Notes: generated from the sequence alone by a model not told the origin. 64,000 nt of DNA from Streptomyces sp. CA-210063 (GCF_024612015.1 NZ_CP102512.1:620001-684000), one strand, 5' to 3'; counted from the first letter of the stretch, positions 16,066 through 25,714 are shown. Numbers and translations: made by a program.

Positions 16066-19000
16066 TCAGACTGCGAGAACGTCCAGCCTGCTGATCCGCA
16101 CCGCGCCGCGCGCCTCGCCCGGATGGCGGCTCGTCAGTGTGAACCGGATCCGGGCGCCGCGCAGCGGGGTGAAGGTGATCACCGTGGGGGCGTCGGAGGC
16201 CGTGGCCCAGTCGACCTTCACATCCTCGGCGGGAAGGTAGCGCTTGCCGTCCCACACCTCGACCTCGACGGTCTCGGGCAGCGTGTGACCCGCGTCGACG
16301 GTGAACGAGACCTCGGCACGGTCGACCGTCCTGGCCCTCTCCCAGTCGACCGACACCCAGTCCTCCGGCCGCGCGCCGCTGAACGCCGGCAACAGGGCCG
16401 TGGCCGCCTTGAGGAAGGCGTTGGACCAGCCGGTGGCGGGGTCGCCGTCGAGCATGGCGGCGGGCAGGGTGTCCGGGCGGCCGGAGTAACTGGCATCGGC
16501 ATGGGGGTAGTTGACGGCGGCCGGGTAGTCCGGCCCGAACTCGGCGGCCAGGGTCGTCGACCTACCGCGCGCAGGGGTGGCGCGCACGGTCGCCTTTCCG
16601 GTGCGCAGGCCCTCCACCTGCGCCGTCACCGTGACCGAACCGGGCTCGACGCCAGCCCGTACGATCGCGAGCGCCTTGCCGCCGAACGCGGTCCTGGTGC
16701 TGGCCTGGTAGCGCTCGGCGCTCTCCTCGCGGCCGTTGTCGAGGCCGGCGAGGGAGCCTCCTTGTACGTCGAAGGAGATCAGACGCTCGGCGTCGGGGAC
16801 CACCACTCCCCTGGCGTCGACGATCTCGGCGGTGACGAAGGCCAGCGAACGCCCGTCCGCCGCGAGGGACTTGCGGTCGGCGGTCAGACGCACGGCGTGC
16901 GGCTCGCCGGCCGTGCGCAGGACGTCGGTGGCGACGACCTTGCCGTTCCGGCGCGCCACGGCCTTCAACTCGCCGGGCGCGTACGGGACTTTCCAGCTGA
17001 GGTGGAGCTTGCCCGCGCTGCCGTTGGGGCTGGTGTAGCTGCCGGGGTAGGGGCCGTCGGTGAAGGTCTTGTCGTCGCCGGTCGCCTCGGTGGTCTCCAG
17101 GTAGGGGCGCCCGTCGACGGTCTTCTTCTCGTCGAACTTCCTTGCCCCGAGCGACTTTCCGTTGAGGAACAGCTCGACGGTGTCGACATTGGCGTACGCC
17201 CACACCTCGACGGTGTCGCCCTCCGCGTGGTTCCAGCTCATCGGCAGCAGATGGACCATGGGCTCATTGATCCACTGGCTCTGGAACAGGTAGTACATGT
17301 CCTTCGGGAAGCCGGCCGTGTCGACCGCGCCGAAGAAGGAGGCCTTCACCGGGAAGACGTCGTACGGCGTGGGCTCGCCGATGTAGTCGATGCCCGACCA
17401 GAGGAACTGCCCGGCGAACCACTTCCGGTCCCGGTCCTTCTTGTGGCCGTACTCGCCGCTCATGGTCCAGGAGGCGAGGTTGTTGTCGTAGGAGGAGACT
17501 CCCCGCTTGCCGGGGGTGTGGTTCTCGCCGGTGTTGAGGTGCTCCGGCTCCTGGTAGACGCCGCGGGTCGACGTCTCCGAGGAGGACTCCGACTCGAAGA
17601 GGAAGAGGTTCGGGTAGCGGGCGTGCAGGGCGTCCACCGACTTGGCGGTGTTGTAGTTGAGGCCGAGGCCGTCGAGCTTGGCGAGGATCAGGTCGCCCGG
17701 GGTGCCGGGTGCGGGGACGCTGCGGTGGCGGTGGGAGCCGATGACGATCGGGCGGGTGTCGTCGGAGGCCTTGACGGCGGTGATCAGCCGGTCCGCCATG
17801 GCGAGGCCGACGGTGGAGGTGAACTCGGAGACCTCGTTGCCGATCGACCACATGAGGACGGCGGGCGAGTTGCGGGCCGCCAGCACCATCTCGGTGACGT
17901 CGCGGTCGGCCCACTCGTCGAAGAAACGGCCGTAGTCGTAGCGGGTCTTGGGACTCCTCCAGCAGTCGAAGGCCTCCACCATCATCACGATGCCGAGTTC
18001 CTCGCAGATCTCGATCATCTCCGGCGAGGGCGGGTTGTGCGAGGTACGGAAGGCGTTGACGCCCATCGACTTCATGATCGTCATCTGCCGGCGGATCGCG
18101 TCGGCGCTGACGGCGGCGCCGAGTGCGCCCAGATCGTGGTGGAGGTCGACGCCCTTGATCTTGTGATGAGTGCCGTTGAGGTGGAAGCCCTCGTCCGGGT
18201 CGAAGCGGAACGTGCGGATGCCGAAGGTCGTGCGGTGGGTGTCGGTGGTTCTGCCGGCGACGCGCAGCTCGGTCTTCAGGGTGTAGCGGTGCGGGGCCGT
18301 GAAGTCCCACAACTTCGGCTCCCGGACGGTGAGTTCGTGGGACTCGGTGGCCGTGTCGGTGACGTTCACCTTGGAGGACGTACGGGCCACGGTGCGCCCT
18401 CGGGGATCGACGACCCGGGAGACGACCTCGACGTCGGCGGCTTCACCGGAGGCGTTCACCACGGAGGTCCGGACGCGGACGAGGGCGCGCTCCTCGGTGA
18501 TGTCCGGCGTGGTGACGTAGGTGCCCCAACGCGCCACGTGCACCGGCTCGGTGACGACCAGGCGGGCCTCGCGGTAGATGCCGCTGCCGGAGTACCAGCG
18601 GCTGCTGGGGAGGCGGTTCTGGACCTTGACCGCGATGACGTTCTCGGTGGTGCCGTCGGTGTGCAGCAGGTCGGTGAGGTCGAAGGCGAAGCCGGTGTAG
18701 CCGTAGGGGTGACGGCCGGCCTCGGTGCCGTTGCAGTAGACGTACGAGTCCATGTAGACGCCGTCGAACTCGACGGAGATCCGCTTCCCGGCGAGGGCGG
18801 ACGGCAGGGTGAAGGTGTTGCGGTACCAACCGAGGCCGCCGGGGAAGAAGCCGGTGCCGCTGGTGGTGCCGTGCTCGGTGGTCGGGGCGAACTCGATGGA
18901 CCAGTCGTGCGGGACGGCGACCCGGCGCCAGGCCGAGTCGTCATGGCCGGGGGTCGCGGCATCGGCGTACTCGCCGGTCGGGTCGGTGATGCCGCCCGGG

Positions 19001-19155
19001 TTGACGAGGACGAAGCGCCAGCCGTCGCGGAGCGGGACGGCCCGGCCGGCGGACGAGGGTCTCGCCTGGGGCGCGGCGGCCGCGGTGCCCGCCAACGCTC
19101 CCACCATCGGGGCGGAGGTGCCCGCGATGAGTAAGGACCTGCGTGTGACAGTCAT
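16066..19155 (-). CDS. Tat-exported glycoside hydrolase family 2 protein (beta-galactosidase-like)
   Basis: Large secreted glycosidase of 1029 residues. The N-terminus is a twin-arginine signal (VTRRSLLIAGT followed by AAAAP). Domain order: GH2 sugar-binding sandwich (about 40-210), Ig-like domain (215-315), TIM barrel (320-600), then extra beta-rich domains and a C-terminal F5/8- or discoidin-like sandwich (about 900-1029). The acid/base is Glu441 in MWSIGNEVSE; the nucleophile is most likely Glu527 in SSETSTRGVY, matching the SET motif of this subgroup. Substrate could be a beta-galactoside, beta-glucuronide or similar. It lies upstream of the GH9 gene on the same strand but has its own terminator. 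No CebR box is seen directly upstream. Confidence 0.88.
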   Translation of the reverse strand: MTVTRRSLLIAGTSAPMVGALAGTAAAAPQARPSSAGRAVPLRDGWRFVLVNPGGITDPTGEYADAATPGHDDSAWRRVAVPHDWSIEFAPTTEHGTTSGTGFFPGGLGWYRNTFTLPSALAGKRISVEFDGVYMDSYVYCNGTEAGRHPYGYTGFAFDLTDLLHTDGTTENVIAVKVQNRLPSSRWYSGSGIYREARLVVTEPVHVARWGTYVTTPDITEERALVRVRTSVVNASGEAADVEVVSRVVDPRGRTVARTSSKVNVTDTATESHELTVREPKLWDFTAPHRYTLKTELRVAGRTTDTHRTTFGIRTFRFDPDEGFHLNGTHHKIKGVDLHHDLGALGAAVSADAIRRQMTIMKSMGVNAFRTSHNPPSPEMIEICEELGIVMMVEAFDCWRSPKTRYDYGRFFDEWADRDVTEMVLAARNSPAVLMWSIGNEVSEFTSTVGLAMADRLITAVKASDDTRPIVIGSHRHRSVPAPGTPGDLILAKLDGLGLNYNTAKSVDALHARYPNLFLFESESSSETSTRGVYQEPEHLNTGENHTPGKRGVSSYDNNLASWTMSGEYGHKKDRDRKWFAGQFLWSGIDYIGEPTPYDVFPVKASFFGAVDTAGFPKDMYYLFQSQWINEPMVHLLPMSWNHAEGDTVEVWAYANVDTVELFLNGKSLGARKFDEKKTVDGRPYLETTEATGDDKTFTDGPYPGSYTSPNGSAGKLHLSWKVPYAPGELKAVARRNGKVVATDVLRTAGEPHAVRLTADRKSLAADGRSLAFVTAEIVDARGVVVPDAERLISFDVQGGSLAGLDNGREESAERYQASTRTAFGGKALAIVRAGVEPGSVTVTAQVEGLRTGKATVRATPARGRSTTLAAEFGPDYPAAVNYPHADASYSGRPDTLPAAMLDGDPATGWSNAFLKAATALLPAFSGARPEDWVSVDWERARTVDRAEVSFTVDAGHTLPETVEVEVWDGKRYLPAEDVKVDWATASDAPTVITFTPLRGARIRFTLTSRHPGEARGAVRISRLDVLAV

Positions 19156-19400
19156 GCTGTTCCCTTCGTCGAACGTGCGGGTGGACGTTCCGGGTGCCGC
19201 GAAGCACTAGGCCCCACAAGCAATCACAACTGATCGTGACCAAACAGAATTTGACGAAGCGCCCCAGAGGCGTCAAGAGTCCCTCGCACCACTCGGCGAA
19301 CACTCGCGCGACAAATCCCGCAGGCGTGCGGTTTCCAGTCCGCTTTCCCGGCGGAGCACATAGGCTTGAATTCACCCGTAAGCCCGTTCGGACCGGCGGA
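19156..19400. other. Divergent promoter region of GH2 gene and SpoIIE-type phosphatase gene
   Basis: No gene in these 245 bp. GAACGT-N8-ACGTTC is an inverted repeat at about 19168-19187, directly before the GH2 start. Minus-strand TTGATT/TGTGATTG-type sequence at 19218-19240 is AT-rich and could include the GH2 promoter. Regulator unknown. Confidence 0.35.
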
Positions 19401-21830
19401 ATGGAACTCGCGACGATGAGGAGCCGCAAGGTAACGCACGGTGATGCACCTGCGTATGCCCTGGACGGTGCCGCCACGGCGCGGGCGGTCATGGACGGCG
19501 ACGGCACGGTCGTCGAGTGGAACGAAGGGGCGAGACGCCTGCTGGGCTGGCCCGCCACGGAGGTCGTGGGACGCCCCGCCAAGGAGTTGGTCGCTCCGGG
19601 GGGCTCCTTCCTGCCGCCCCCGTCGGGCAGCCTCAACTGGAGCGGCACGCTCACGCTGCGTCACCGCGACGGCCGGACCGTGACCGCATGGCTGCTCGCC
19701 CATCGCCGTCGTGCGAAGGACGGCGACGGCAGCGGCGGCTGGCTGGTTCTCTGCCCGCTGGACGATCCCGGCCCGTTGGTACGGGACGATCCGCTGGCGG
19801 CGGCGGTCATGGTCCAGTCGCCGTGCGCCATGGCGGTCTTCGACGACCGGCTCAGGCTGCGCGGCATCAACGACCTGATGGCGGACGCCGTGGGGATGCC
19901 CGAGGAGAACCTCCGGGGCCTGCACATGTCCGAGATCGTGGGCGGCCGGCAGGGCGAGCGGCTGGAGCAGCAGCTGCGCGAGGTGCTCGCCCAGGGCCGC
20001 CGCAAGGATGTACAGACCTTCCTGCGGGCCGCCGACGAGGACCGCGCCCACGCCTGGTCGGCGGCGATCTCCCCGCTCACCGACGACTCCGGGGTGCCGA
20101 TCGGGGTCTGTGTCACCGGGCACGACATCACCGAGCAGTATCTGGCCCGGCAGCGGCTGCAGCTGGTGAACGAGGCGAGCATCCGTATCGGGACCACGCT
20201 CGACGTCCAGCGCACCGCACAGGAGCTGGCCGATGTGTGCGTCCCGGCCCTCGCCGACTTCGTCAGCGTCGACCTCATGCAGTCGATCGACCACGGCGAC
20301 GAGCCGCACGAGGGTCCGCTCTCCCCACCGTTCACCCTGCGCCGCGCCGCCCACCAGTCGGTCACCCCGGGCTGCCCCGAGGCGGTGGTCGAGGTGGGCC
20401 GGACGGACGTGTACCCGGCCACCGCCCCGCAGGCCGCGTCCCTGGCGGTCGGGCACACGATCGTGGCGAGGGACCCGGCCAACACCCTGGTGGACTGGCT
20501 CGCCTGGGACCCCGTACGCAGCTCGCGGGTCAAGGAGCTGGGCATCCACACCACGATGTCGGTGCCGATCCGGGCCCGGGGCACGACCCTCGGCGTGGCC
20601 GTCCTGACCCGCTTCAAGCGGCTCGACCCGTTCACCTCGGACGACGAGCTGCTGGCCGAGGAGGTGACGGCCCGGGCCGCCGTCTGCATCGACAACGCCC
20701 GCCGCTACTCCCGTGAACGCGAGACCGCCCTCGCCCTCCAGCGCAGTCTCCTCCCCCAGACCCTCCCCCGCATGCCCGCCCTGGAGGCCGCCTCCCGGTA
20801 CCTCCCGGCGGCGCAGGCCGGGGTCGGCGGCGACTGGTTCGACGTCATCCCGCTCTCCGGGATGCGGGTCGCCATGGTCGTCGGCGACGTCGTCGGCCAC
20901 GGCGTCCAGGCCTCCGCCACCATGGGCCGCCTGCGGACCGCCGTACGCACCCTCGCCGATGTCGACCTCGCCCCGGACGAACTGCTCACCCACCTCGACG
21001 ACCTTGTCATACGGCTGTCCGCGGAGGCCGGCAGCGAGGGCGTGACCGGTGAGGTGGGCGCCACCTGCCTCTACGCCGTCTACGACCCGGTGACCCGCCG
21101 CTGCACCTTCGCCCGGGCCGGGCATCCGCCGCCGGTCGTGCTGGACCCGGACGGGCGGCCGATGGAGGTGGAAGTGCCGTCGGGGCAGCCCCTGGGCCTC
21201 GGCGGACTGCCGTTCGAGTCCGCCGAACTCGAACTGGCCGAGGGCACGGTCATCGCCCTCTACACGGACGGGCTGATCGAGACCCGCGACCGGGACATCG
21301 ACGCGGGCCAGGAGCTGCTGGCCGGCGCCCTGTCCGGCCGCAAGGGCTCACTGGACGACATCTGCCAGGAGGTCATCGACTCCCTGCTGCCCGCGAACGG
21401 CGCCCCCGACGACGTGGCGCTGCTGCTGGCCCGCACGCGCGGGCTCAGGGCGGAGCGGGTCGCGACCTGGTCGATACCGGCCGACCCGGCGCTCGTCGCC
21501 CGGACCCGCCAGTACGTGCTGACGCAGATGGCGCTGTGGGGCATCAGCGAGTCGGCGTTCACGGCGGAGCTGGTGGTGAGCGAGCTGGTCACCAACGCCA
21601 TCCGGCACGGCGCCCCGCCGATCCAGCTGCGCCTGATCCACGACGACACCACCCTCATCTGCGAGGTGTCGGACGGCAGCGGCACCGCCCCGCATCTGCG
21701 CCGGGCCAAGACCTTCGACGAGGGCGGGCGCGGCCTGCTGCTGGTGGCCCAGCTGACCCAGCGGTGGGGCAGCCGGCACACCGGGGACGGCAAGACGATC
21801 TGGGCGGAGCTGACGCTGTCGGAGGAGTGA
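19401..21830 (+). CDS. PAS-PAS-GAF-SpoIIE (PP2C) phosphatase with C-terminal anti-sigma-type ATPase domain
   Basis: Multi-domain signalling protein of about 809 residues in the cytoplasm. Order: PAS (from VMDGDGTVVEWNEGARRLLG), second PAS (MAVFDDRLRLRGINDLMADA and GVCVTGHDITEQYLARQRLQ), GAF (IRIGTTLDVQRTAQELADVC onward), SpoIIE/PP2C phosphatase (LLPQTLPRMPALEAASRYLP, GVGGDWFDVIPL, TLYTDGLIE-like ALYTDGLIETRD), and a HATPase_c_2 domain (VVSELVTNAIRHG, GRGLLLV). Such proteins control sigma factors through STAS and anti-sigma partners; a STAS gene lies far away at 47.2 kb. Start ATG 19401 is chosen where the PAS homology becomes plausible; ATG 19416 is an alternative. Confidence 0.88.
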   Translation: MELATMRSRKVTHGDAPAYALDGAATARAVMDGDGTVVEWNEGARRLLGWPATEVVGRPAKELVAPGGSFLPPPSGSLNWSGTLTLRHRDGRTVTAWLLAHRRRAKDGDGSGGWLVLCPLDDPGPLVRDDPLAAAVMVQSPCAMAVFDDRLRLRGINDLMADAVGMPEENLRGLHMSEIVGGRQGERLEQQLREVLAQGRRKDVQTFLRAADEDRAHAWSAAISPLTDDSGVPIGVCVTGHDITEQYLARQRLQLVNEASIRIGTTLDVQRTAQELADVCVPALADFVSVDLMQSIDHGDEPHEGPLSPPFTLRRAAHQSVTPGCPEAVVEVGRTDVYPATAPQAASLAVGHTIVARDPANTLVDWLAWDPVRSSRVKELGIHTTMSVPIRARGTTLGVAVLTRFKRLDPFTSDDELLAEEVTARAAVCIDNARRYSRERETALALQRSLLPQTLPRMPALEAASRYLPAAQAGVGGDWFDVIPLSGMRVAMVVGDVVGHGVQASATMGRLRTAVRTLADVDLAPDELLTHLDDLVIRLSAEAGSEGVTGEVGATCLYAVYDPVTRRCTFARAGHPPPVVLDPDGRPMEVEVPSGQPLGLGGLPFESAELELAEGTVIALYTDGLIETRDRDIDAGQELLAGALSGRKGSLDDICQEVIDSLLPANGAPDDVALLLARTRGLRAERVATWSIPADPALVARTRQYVLTQMALWGISESAFTAELVVSELVTNAIRHGAPPIQLRLIHDDTTLICEVSDGSGTAPHLRRAKTFDEGGRGLLLVAQLTQRWGSRHTGDGKTIWAELTLSEE

Positions 21831-21929
21831 GACGGGCCTCACCGTAGTCGCGCATGCGTTCGGTGTGCGCCGCGGGGCAGTTGTAGGGTGCACCGGTCCC
21901 CGCGCCACCGAACGTCATGAAAGCCCCCT

Positions 21930-23189
21930 GTGAACACCGCCCTCGCCGAGGTCCTGTCCGTCGTCCTGCTCGTCGTGGTGCTCGGCTGCGCGGTGGCCCG
22001 CCCGTTCGGACTGCCGGAGGCGGTGGTCGCCGCACCGGCCGCGGGGATCGCCGTCGCCGTCGGTGCCGTCTCCCTCGGCCACGCCCGTGCCGAGGCCGAA
22101 CTGCTGGGCCCGGTGCTGGGGTTCCTCGCCGCCGTCCTCGTGCTGGCCAGGCTCTGCGACGACGAGGGGCTCTTCCAGGCGTGCGGGGCGTGGATGGCGC
22201 GCGCGTCGGCGGGGAAGCCCCGGCGGCTGCTGGGCTCGACGTTCGCGCTGGCCTCCGGCATCACGGCGGTGCTCAGCCTGGACGCGACGGTCGTGCTGCT
22301 CACGCCGGTGGTGTTCGCGACCGTGGCCCGGCTGGGCGCCCGCCCCAAGCCCCATGTGTACGCCACCGCTCATCTGTCGAACACGGCCTCGCTGCTGCTG
22401 CCCGTCTCCAACCTCACCAACCTGCTGGCGTTCACGGCGAGCGGGCTGACCTTCACCCGGTTCGCGCTGCTGATGGCGGCGCCCTGGGCGGTGGCCGTGG
22501 CCGCCGAGTACGTGGTGTTCCGCCGGTTCTTCGCGGCCGACCTGGACGCCGGGGCGCCGCCTGCCGGGGAAGCGGTCGAGCCGACCGAGCTGCCGATGTT
22601 CGCGCTGGTCACGGTCCTGTGCACGCTCGCCGGGTTCGTGGTGACGTCCGCGCTCGGCGTCGAGCCCGCGTGGGCCGCGCTGGCCGGGGCCGTGGTGCTG
22701 TCGGTCCGCGCGCTCGTCCGCCGCACCACGACCCCGGTCGCACTGTTCCGGTCCGTCTCCCTGCCCTTCCTCGCGTTCGTGCTGGCGCTGGGCATCGTGG
22801 TGCGCGCGGTGGTGGACAACGGCCTCGCCGACGCGCTGGGCCGTGTGCTGCCGTCCGGCTCCGGCCTGCTCGCCCTCCTGGGCGTCGCCGCCCTCGCCGC
22901 CCTCCTCTCCAACGTCATCAACAACCTGCCCGCGGTCCTCGTCCTGGCCCCGCTGGCCGCCCCGCTCGGCACGGGCGCCGTCCTCGCGGTTCTCCTCGGC
23001 GTCAACATCGGCCCGAACCTCACCTACGCCGGCTCCCTGGCCACCCTCCTCTGGCGCCGTATCGTCCACCAGCACGAACACGACGTGGACCTGGGCGAGT
23101 TCACCCGACTCGGGCTGCTGACCGTGCCGGCGGCGCTGGTCTCGTCCGTGGTGGCGCTGTGGCTGTCGTTGCTCGTCTTCGGGGGCTGA
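21930..23189 (+). CDS. ArsB/SLC13-type transporter
   Basis: Membrane transporter of 419 residues with about eleven hydrophobic segments, of the ion-transporter superfamily that includes ArsB arsenite exporters. Landmarks are LSLDATVVLLTPVVFATVAR and LSNTASLLLPVSNLTNLLAF in the first half, and NVINNLPAVLVLAPLAAPLG with GVNIGPNLTYAGSLATLLWR in the second, forming the two pseudo-symmetric pore regions. No arsR or arsC gene is next to it, so the substrate (arsenite, dicarboxylate or other anion) is open. Start GTG 21930. It follows the phosphatase gene by 99 bp on the same strand. Confidence 0.85.
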   Translation: MNTALAEVLSVVLLVVVLGCAVARPFGLPEAVVAAPAAGIAVAVGAVSLGHARAEAELLGPVLGFLAAVLVLARLCDDEGLFQACGAWMARASAGKPRRLLGSTFALASGITAVLSLDATVVLLTPVVFATVARLGARPKPHVYATAHLSNTASLLLPVSNLTNLLAFTASGLTFTRFALLMAAPWAVAVAAEYVVFRRFFAADLDAGAPPAGEAVEPTELPMFALVTVLCTLAGFVVTSALGVEPAWAALAGAVVLSVRALVRRTTTPVALFRSVSLPFLAFVLALGIVVRAVVDNGLADALGRVLPSGSGLLALLGVAALAALLSNVINNLPAVLVLAPLAAPLGTGAVLAVLLGVNIGPNLTYAGSLATLLWRRIVHQHEHDVDLGEFTRLGLLTVPAALVSSVVALWLSLLVFGG

Positions 23190-23239
23190 GGCGGCCGATC
23201 AGGCTGCGGCCCGCTTCTCCCGTGGCTGCCCCGGGGCAG

Positions 23240-23392
23240 GTGACGGACATGATGTCGCTCGGGAGCGTCCAGTTCGATGCGGTGCCGGCGCCCGCGCGGC
23301 ACGATCGCGGCGGTGCCGGCCGTCAGCCGGTCCCCGCCGGGGTGTTACGGGCCCAACTCGCCCTCATGGCTGGGCGGTCGCTCGACGACTGA
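23240..23392 (+). CDS. Possible small protein (about 50 aa), uncertain
   Basis: A short frame between the transporter and the convergent AraC gene, starting GTG 23240 or ATG 23249/23252 (GGGGCAGG lies about 9 bp before ATG 23249) and reading MSLGSVQFDAVPAPARHDRG with a final RAQLALMAGRSLDD. No domain is recognised. Codon use is compatible with a real gene, but at this length that is weak evidence. Confidence 0.3.
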   Translation: MTDMMSLGSVQFDAVPAPARHDRGGAGRQPVPAGVLRAQLALMAGRSLDD

Positions 23393-23420
23393 GGAGCGGG
23401 CGTCCGAGAGGGGTGACCGG

Positions 23421-24800
23421 TCAGTCGCCGTCCCTGAGCCCCTGCCGGTACTCCCCCGGCGGCACACCGTAGCGCTGCCGGAACACCCTGCTGAAGTGGA
23501 ACGGGCTGCCGAACCCGGAGGCGGCGGCCACGCGCTCGACGGGCAGTTCGGTGACCTCCAGGAGCCGGGCGGCATGAAGCAGACGAGCCTGGAGGAGGGC
23601 GCGCATCGGGGAGTGGCCGAGCTGTTCGGTGAAGAGGTGCGCGAAGCGGGACGGGGAGAGGGAGACGCACTCGGCGAGGGAACGGACGGTGTGCGGGGCG
23701 CCGGGGTCCGCGGTGATCAGGTCCTCGGCCCGGCGGATCCTCGGGTCCACCCCCGACCGGCGGGACTCGGCCCGGGCCGCGGCGAGCAGCACGACCTCCT
23801 CCAAGGAGCACAGGGCGAGTTCGCGTGCCGCCGCACCGTGCGCCACGGCGACCTCGCCGCCGGGCGGTGCGGTCCTGGGCGTGGGCGGGGTGCCCTCGCT
23901 GCCCAGCGGGACGGTTTCGGGCGCCGGCGGTGCACCCGCCCCGCCCGGAGTGACGGCCCCGGACGTCGGCGATGTGCCCACCCGGCCCGGCGGGGCGGTC
24001 CCGGGCGCCGCCGATGTGCCCTCCCAGCCCGGCGGGGCGGTCCCGGGCACGGGCGGGGTACTCGCCCCACCCTGCGTGGCAGTCCCCGACACCGCCCGTG
24101 CGCCCTCCCAACCCGGCCTACCGGCCCCAGGCGCCGCCGATGTGCCCGCCCCGCCCGGCGTGACAGTCCCCGACGCCGCCGATGCTCCCGCCCAACCCGG
24201 CATGGCAGTCCCCGACGCCGCCGATGCTCCCGCCCAACCCGGCATGACGATCCCCGACGCCGCCGATGCTCCCGCCCAACCCGGCGTGACGATCCCCGAC
24301 GCCGCCGATGCTCCCGCCCAACCCGGCATGGCAGTCCCGGGCGTCGGTGGTGTGCCCTCGCCGGTCCAGCGGGCGTCGGCGAGCATGCGGTGGAAGGCCG
24401 TTTCGACGCGTTCGCGGATGCCGTCGGGGGGCGACGGGACGGCGTACAGCCAGTCGCCGGTCTCGTACGGGCGCAGCCAGGCCGTCCAGGACGCTCGTAC
24501 CTGGCAGTGCACCCACCAGAACGCCCAGTGCCCGGCGCCGGGTCGGACCGTGTAGTGCTGCGGCATGCCCGGGCCGAGGACCACGAGGTCGCCCGGGCCC
24601 GCCGCCGTCTCCGCCGCGCCCTGTCGCAGCAGTCCGCCGCCACCCGTGGTCCAGGTGAACAGCCAGCTGTCCGCGCCGCGCGGCCGGTTCACGGCGTACG
24701 GCGGCCGCTGGTCGAAGCGCCCGATGATCACCTGGCCGGGCGGCGGCGACGGATCTGCGGGCGTGACAGTCACAGGCAGGTCGTCAGCATGCACAGGCAT
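23421..24800 (-). CDS. AraC family transcriptional regulator with internal 14-residue tandem repeats
   Basis: Regulator of 459 residues. Residues about 20-140 form the cupin-type sensor domain (QVIIGRFDQRPPYAVNRPRG, GDLVVLGPGMPQHYTV). Residues about 355-455 form the double helix-turn-helix AraC domain (LAECVSLSPSRFAHLFTEQL and ERVAAASGFGSPFHFSRVFR). Between them, residues 146-313 are twelve copies of a 14-residue Gly/Ala/Ser/Pro repeat like GWAGASAASGTAMP, absent from normal AraC proteins of about 290 residues. The frame stays open through the repeats. It is divergent from the PhyH dioxygenase gene with a 64-bp gap, so it probably controls that gene. Start ATG 24800, or GTG 24794, which is better spaced from GGGAGG. 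Confidence 0.85.
   Translation of the reverse strand: MPVHADDLPVTVTPADPSPPPGQVIIGRFDQRPPYAVNRPRGADSWLFTWTTGGGGLLRQGAAETAAGPGDLVVLGPGMPQHYTVRPGAGHWAFWWVHCQVRASWTAWLRPYETGDWLYAVPSPPDGIRERVETAFHRMLADARWTGEGTPPTPGTAMPGWAGASAASGIVTPGWAGASAASGIVMPGWAGASAASGTAMPGWAGASAASGTVTPGGAGTSAAPGAGRPGWEGARAVSGTATQGGASTPPVPGTAPPGWEGTSAAPGTAPPGRVGTSPTSGAVTPGGAGAPPAPETVPLGSEGTPPTPRTAPPGGEVAVAHGAAARELALCSLEEVVLLAAARAESRRSGVDPRIRRAEDLITADPGAPHTVRSLAECVSLSPSRFAHLFTEQLGHSPMRALLQARLLHAARLLEVTELPVERVAAASGFGSPFHFSRVFRQRYGVPPGEYRQGLRDGD
23862..24365. repeat. 42-bp coding minisatellite, about 12 units, inside the AraC gene
   Basis: Twelve tandem 42-bp units encode the 14-residue repeat of the AraC regulator. Four central units (about 24155-24325) are nearly identical; the outer ones have diverged, the pattern of an old array with a recently expanded core. 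Unit length is a multiple of three, so copy-number change keeps the frame. Confidence 0.9.
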
Positions 24801-24864
24801 CCTCCCGAAGGTCGCTCGGACCTAGCGTGGAGCACAGCGGTCGACGGTGCGAAGGGACGCGCGG

Positions 24865-25659
24865 ATGACAGTCACAGGCAAGGTGGAGTTCGAGGAGAAC
24901 GGCTATCTGGTGGCGCGCGGGCTGTTCGCGCCCGCCGAGATCGAGGAGCTGTGCGACCGGTTCACGGCGCTGCGGGCGGGCGGCCCGATCCCGGGGCACT
25001 TCCAGCCCCGCCCGCCCACGACCGACGGACCGGCCGACCCGCTCCACATCTACCCCCGGGTGATGCACCCGCACCGCATCGACGAGCTGTCGCTGCGGGT
25101 GCTCCTCGACGCGCGGCTGCGGGACATCCTCGAAGGGCTGCTCGGGGAGGAGGTCCTGGCCGCGCAGAGCATGTTCTACTTCAAGCCGCCGGGCGCCCGA
25201 GGCCAGGCGCTGCACCAGGACAACTTCTATCTCCGGGTCGAGCCGGGCACCTGCGTGGCCGCGTGGATCGCCTGCGATGTGATCGACCGGGACAACGGCG
25301 GCCTGGAGGTCGTGCCGGGGACGCACCGCATGGACCTCTTCTGCCCGGAGGAGGCGGACCAGGAGCTGTCCTTCGTCCGCGAGTACGTACCGCCGCCGCC
25401 CGGCCTGACCCCCGTACCGGTCGACATGGCCCCGGGCGACGTCCTCTTCTTCAACGGCAGCCTCGTCCACGGATCCCAGCCCAACCGCACCACCGACCGC
25501 TTCCGCCGCTCCTTCATCGGCCACTACGTGGGCCGCTCCACGGAACGCATCGGCCGCTACTACGACGCCCTGACGATGACCGGCGCCCCGGTCTCCCTGC
25601 CGGAGAGCGAAGGAGCGGGCCCGTGCGGCACGGAGTTCGAGCCGATGGGCGCCCACTGA
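24865..25659 (+). CDS. Phytanoyl-CoA dioxygenase (PhyH) family protein
   Basis: Predicted Fe(II)/2-oxoglutarate-dependent dioxygenase of 264 residues. Iron ligands are visible: His117 and Asp119 in ALHQDNFY, and His202 in GSLVHGSQ; Arg214 in DRFRRSF is placed to bind 2-oxoglutarate. DNGGLEVVPGTHR is the family signature before the third ligand. ATG 24865 follows GAAGGGA at 8 bp; the preceding in-frame start (24847) lacks a site. The natural substrate cannot be told; members hydroxylate phytanoyl-CoA, ectoine and many secondary metabolites. Divergent transcription from the AraC gene suggests it is that regulator's target. Confidence 0.85.
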   Translation: MTVTGKVEFEENGYLVARGLFAPAEIEELCDRFTALRAGGPIPGHFQPRPPTTDGPADPLHIYPRVMHPHRIDELSLRVLLDARLRDILEGLLGEEVLAAQSMFYFKPPGARGQALHQDNFYLRVEPGTCVAAWIACDVIDRDNGGLEVVPGTHRMDLFCPEEADQELSFVREYVPPPPGLTPVPVDMAPGDVLFFNGSLVHGSQPNRTTDRFRRSFIGHYVGRSTERIGRYYDALTMTGAPVSLPESEGAGPCGTEFEPMGAH

Positions 25660-25714
25660 CGGCGGCGCACGACACGAACGGCCACGACCGACCGGCCCCG
25701 GCCTCCGCCCCGGC

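Noticed and set aside
16123..19134. A 1003-codon open frame on the plus strand opposite the GH2 gene
   Set aside because: It is the antisense shadow of the GH2 gene produced by GC bias; the sequence is Gly/Arg/Val-rich with no domain, while the minus-strand frame has full catalytic motifs and a Tat signal.
23862..24365. Tandem repeat considered as a CRISPR array
   Set aside because: Units are directly adjacent, 42 bp long and without spacers, and are in frame within a regulator gene.
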